From NCBI GenBank assembly GCA_023457875.1, contig JAEXBC010000185.1, positions 1 through 6,858 on the forward strand: 6,858 bases of DNA, read 5' to 3'. Below, one piece after another: positions 5,202-6,858 of the stretch. Each line of letters opens with the position of its first letter. Positions within the stretch are counted from its first letter, which is position 1. Below the pieces are notes generated by a model. It worked only from the letters and a program-made list of their open reading frames with translations. It searched no databases and was not told the origin of the DNA. This DNA is from Bacillota bacterium (GTDB lineage: Bacteria; Bacillota; Clostridia; Lachnospirales; Cellulosilyticaceae). The position numbers and the translations under genes are program-made.

Positions 5202-5678
5202 TTGAACTATAAAATAATTAAAGCACAATATCATGATTTGAATCAGATATTAGAATTGCAGTATCTAGCGTATCAAAGTGAAGCAAAATTGCTGAATGAT
5301 GATAATATACCACCCCTTAAACAGACTATTGAAGCGCTTCAAAAAGAATATGAAAGAGGCATTATCCTGAAGGGGGTAACACAGGAGGGGTTCATTATTG
5401 CTTCCGTGAGGGGATATATGGAAGACAATACGTTGTATATAGGAAAGCTAATGGTACATCCAAACTATCGAGGACAAGGGATTGGTACAAAACTGTTAGC
5501 TGAGTTTGAAGGGATTTACCCGAAGGCACGATATGAATTATTTTCAAGTGATAAAAGCCTCAAAAATATTGAATTGTACCAAAAAAACGGATATAAAATA
5601 TGTGGTGAGCAGCAGATCTCTTCTGATTTGCGATTCATATATCTTGAAAAGAATACTTCCTTTAGTGAAAGGGGGTGA
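5202..5678 (+). CDS. GNAT-family N-acetyltransferase
   Basis: GNAT enzymes transfer an acetyl group from acetyl-CoA to an amine. The 158-residue product carries motif A in YIGKLMVHPNYRGQGIGTKLL (79-99), where RGQGIG (90-95) is the acetyl-CoA pyrophosphate-binding loop. The later IELYQKNGYKICGE (123-136) is the usual motif B, with Tyr126 in the helix and the NGY turn. The N-terminal I-K-A-Q-Y-H-D-L-N-Q-I-L-E-L-Q pattern matches the typical first strand and helix. The substrate is not predictable. The start is TTG, chosen from ribosome binding site spacing. Its TGA at 5676-5678 lies within the ribosome binding site of the WYL regulator, so the two are translationally coupled; the regulator may control this enzyme or share its signal. 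Confidence 0.9.
   Translation: MNYKIIKAQYHDLNQILELQYLAYQSEAKLLNDDNIPPLKQTIEALQKEYERGIILKGVTQEGFIIASVRGYMEDNTLYIGKLMVHPNYRGQGIGTKLLAEFEGIYPKARYELFSSDKSLKNIELYQKNGYKICGEQQISSDLRFIYLEKNTSFSERG
5669..5678 (+). promoter_or_regulatory. Near-perfect Shine-Dalgarno of the WYL gene overlapping the GNAT stop
   Basis: AAGGGGGTGA matches the 16S anti-Shine-Dalgarno complement AAGGAGGTGA at 9 of 10 bases, and its last three bases are the GNAT stop codon. It is 6 bases from ATG 5685. The in-frame GTG at 5679 is directly adjacent to it and therefore too close. Confidence 0.8.
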
Positions 5679-5684
5679 GTGGGT

Positions 5685-6590
5685 ATGAAAATAAATCGTC
5701 TTATAGGCATTATTATTATACTCCTTCGTGAGGGAAAGGTGACAGCACCCTATCTTGCTCAAAAGTTTGAGGTTTCAAGAAGAACAATAAATCGTGATAT
5801 CGAGGATATATGTAAGGCAGGGATACCAGTTGTTACGGAGCAGGGCGCAAGTGGTGGAATAGGTATTGCCGAGGGTTATAAAATGGATAAAGCCCTACTA
5901 AGTGATGAGGATTTAAAAGCGCTTTTTACGGGCCTTAGAGGTCTTGATAGTATTTTAAGCTCACCGAAGGGTGAAAGCTTTACCAAAAAGCTCACGGTTA
6001 AGGATAATAGCCTAATTAAAGATAATATTTTAATTGATTTATCATCCCATTACAAGGAAAGCCTTACGCCAAAAATTGAGCAGCTCCGTTTGGCGATAGA
6101 TCATCACAAGATTGTTGAGTTTGACTATTTTTACTCGAAGGGAAATATGAAGCGCACCATCGAGCCCTATCTCGTTGTCTTTCAGTGGTCGTCATGGTAT
6201 ATTTTTGGCTTCTGCCTGGTTCGGGAAGATTTCCGTATGTTTAAGCTTAACCGTTTGTGGAATCTCACTATAAGTGAGGAAAGCTTTATACCTCGTGAAA
6301 TAGATGATAGTAAGCTAGAATTTGATAATTGCTGGGAGCCTAATTTTCACCTCAAGGCAGAGATTGATGAACGACTCAAATACAGGCTTATTGACGAATA
6401 TGGCATTGATTGCTATAGGCAAATGGAAAAAGGTAAGCTCCTTTTTGAAAGGGATTTTACCCATTACAGCGAACTACTTTTTTGGGTACAGGGCTTTGGG
6501 GATGGCATAACTGTCCTTGAGCCTAAGTGCTTAAGAGAGCAGCTCCTTAGGCAAGCGAAGAATATGGTGGCATTATACTGTGAAACATGA
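5685..6590 (+). CDS. YafY-type HTH/WYL-domain transcriptional regulator
   Basis: The 301-residue product has the standard three-part layout. An N-terminal winged helix of the DeoR/HTH_11 type is at 1-65, with LAQKFEVSRRTINRDIEDI (24-42) as the helix-turn-helix and the GIPVVTEQGASGGI wing (46-59). A WYL domain lies at about 134-205, where the name motif reads WYI (171-173), with EPYLVV (160-165) and FRMFKLNRL (183-191). A C-terminal WCX-like region ends with FGDGITVLEP (271-280). WYL domains bind nucleic acids or other ligands and control transcription; the ligand here is unknown. ATG 5685 is preferred over GTG 5679 from ribosome binding site spacing. It is coupled to the GNAT gene and followed 57 bases later by the DUF3795 gene, the likely neighbours under its control. 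Confidence 0.92.
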   Translation: MKINRLIGIIIILLREGKVTAPYLAQKFEVSRRTINRDIEDICKAGIPVVTEQGASGGIGIAEGYKMDKALLSDEDLKALFTGLRGLDSILSSPKGESFTKKLTVKDNSLIKDNILIDLSSHYKESLTPKIEQLRLAIDHHKIVEFDYFYSKGNMKRTIEPYLVVFQWSSWYIFGFCLVREDFRMFKLNRLWNLTISEESFIPREIDDSKLEFDNCWEPNFHLKAEIDERLKYRLIDEYGIDCYRQMEKGKLLFERDFTHYSELLFWVQGFGDGITVLEPKCLREQLLRQAKNMVALYCET

Positions 6591-6612
6591 CATACAGATG
6601 ACGTGTTTGCCC

Positions 6613-6621
6613 TGTTATAAT
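6613..6621 (+). promoter_or_regulatory. Extended -10 promoter for the DUF3795 gene
   Basis: TGTTATAAT is a perfect extended -10 located 26 bases before the ATG at 6648. No good -35 is found at 16-18 bases (TACAGA at 17). No terminator is visible between the WYL stop and this element, so the gene may be both cotranscribed and independently expressed. Confidence 0.55.
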
Positions 6622-6647
6622 GTAAAAAAAAGAAAGTAGGTACATAT

Positions 6648-6858
6648 ATGATTGAATCAAGATGTGGTATTTTGTGTAATGAATGCGAGTACAAGGAGAG
6701 TGTAGGCTGTAAGGGCTGCGTCAATATTGAAAAGCCTTTTTGGGCAGATGCGTGCCCTGTGAAATCCTGCTGTGAAGCCAAGAATAACGAACACTGTGGT
6801 ATGTGTGAAACCTTTCCTTGTGAATTACTCACTTCCTTTGCATATGACAAAGACCAGG
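6648..6858 (+). CDS. DUF3795-type cysteine-rich protein (partial, C-terminus beyond window)
   Basis: From ATG 6648 the frame is open to the right edge, giving 70 visible residues. The product is very rich in cysteine (11 in the visible part), in the arrangement CGILCNEC (6-13), CKGC (21-24), then ACPVKSCC (35-42), CGMC (50-53) and PCELL (58-62). This, together with FW before the CPVK and FAYD near the right edge, is the DUF3795 pattern, a small putative metal-binding protein of unknown function common in anaerobes. The spacing of CxxC pairs suggests zinc or iron-sulfur binding, which is inference. The ribosome binding site (AGTAGGT, 6635-6641) is weak. It may belong to the regulon of the WYL gene just upstream. 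Confidence 0.85.
   Translation, partial: MIESRCGILCNECEYKESVGCKGCVNIEKPFWADACPVKSCCEAKNNEHCGMCETFPCELLTSFAYDKDQ

Noticed and set aside
6464..6850. Minus-strand open frame across the WYL end and the DUF3795 gene
   Set aside because: It is antisense to two recognisable protein families, and the DUF3795 cysteine pattern on the plus strand is far more specific.

Overview
The window looks like a chromosomal segment of a low-GC Clostridia-type Firmicute. It is AT-rich, with AT-ending codons, strong purine-rich ribosome binding sites, T-rich intrinsic terminators and one clear TTG start. The gene content fits too: a RadA homologue, a ~130-aa cysteine-bearing clostridial protein of the kind often labelled DUF1573, and an Spx/ArsC-family thiol protein. 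A Lachnospirales or Cellulosilyticum-like host is a guess from overall flavour only. I see no rRNA, tRNA, CRISPR array, insertion sequence or phage module.

Layout. A 44-codon tail of an unrecognised gene ends at 135 and is closed by a strong terminator. A divergent radA homologue follows (254-1654, +). It converges on two minus-strand genes, a Nudix hydrolase (1662-2141) and the DUF1573-like protein (2215-2613). radA and the Nudix gene share one hairpin that contains both stop codons. A 242-bp AT-rich divergent intergenic region carries a promoter for each side. To its right is a + strand gene (2856-3545) with the fold pattern of YgjP-type zinc metallopeptidases but none of the catalytic residues. 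After its terminator come a 40-bp imperfect palindrome and a stand-alone GyrI-like ligand-binding protein (3700-4140). Beyond another hairpin lie a DUF6892-like acidic protein (4338-4760) and an ArsC/Spx-family protein (4790-5140), 29 bp apart. A small terminator-like hairpin then separates a GNAT acetyltransferase with a TTG start (5202-5678). This is translationally coupled to a WYL-domain transcription regulator (5685-6590). A cysteine-rich DUF3795 protein (6648 onward) has its own extended -10 promoter and runs off the right edge.

How the genes fit together. Most are short, independently terminated housekeeping or accessory units, not one pathway. The only tight couplings are DUF6892-like with ArsC/Spx-like, and GNAT with WYL (the GNAT stop codon lies inside the WYL ribosome binding site). 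The most unusual items are the YgjP-like pseudoenzyme with every metal ligand replaced, the RadA homologue with a DnaB-like P-loop, and the palindrome in front of the GyrI-like gene. I do not see a convincing complete new multi-gene system. The value of the window lies in these single-gene departures from family consensus.
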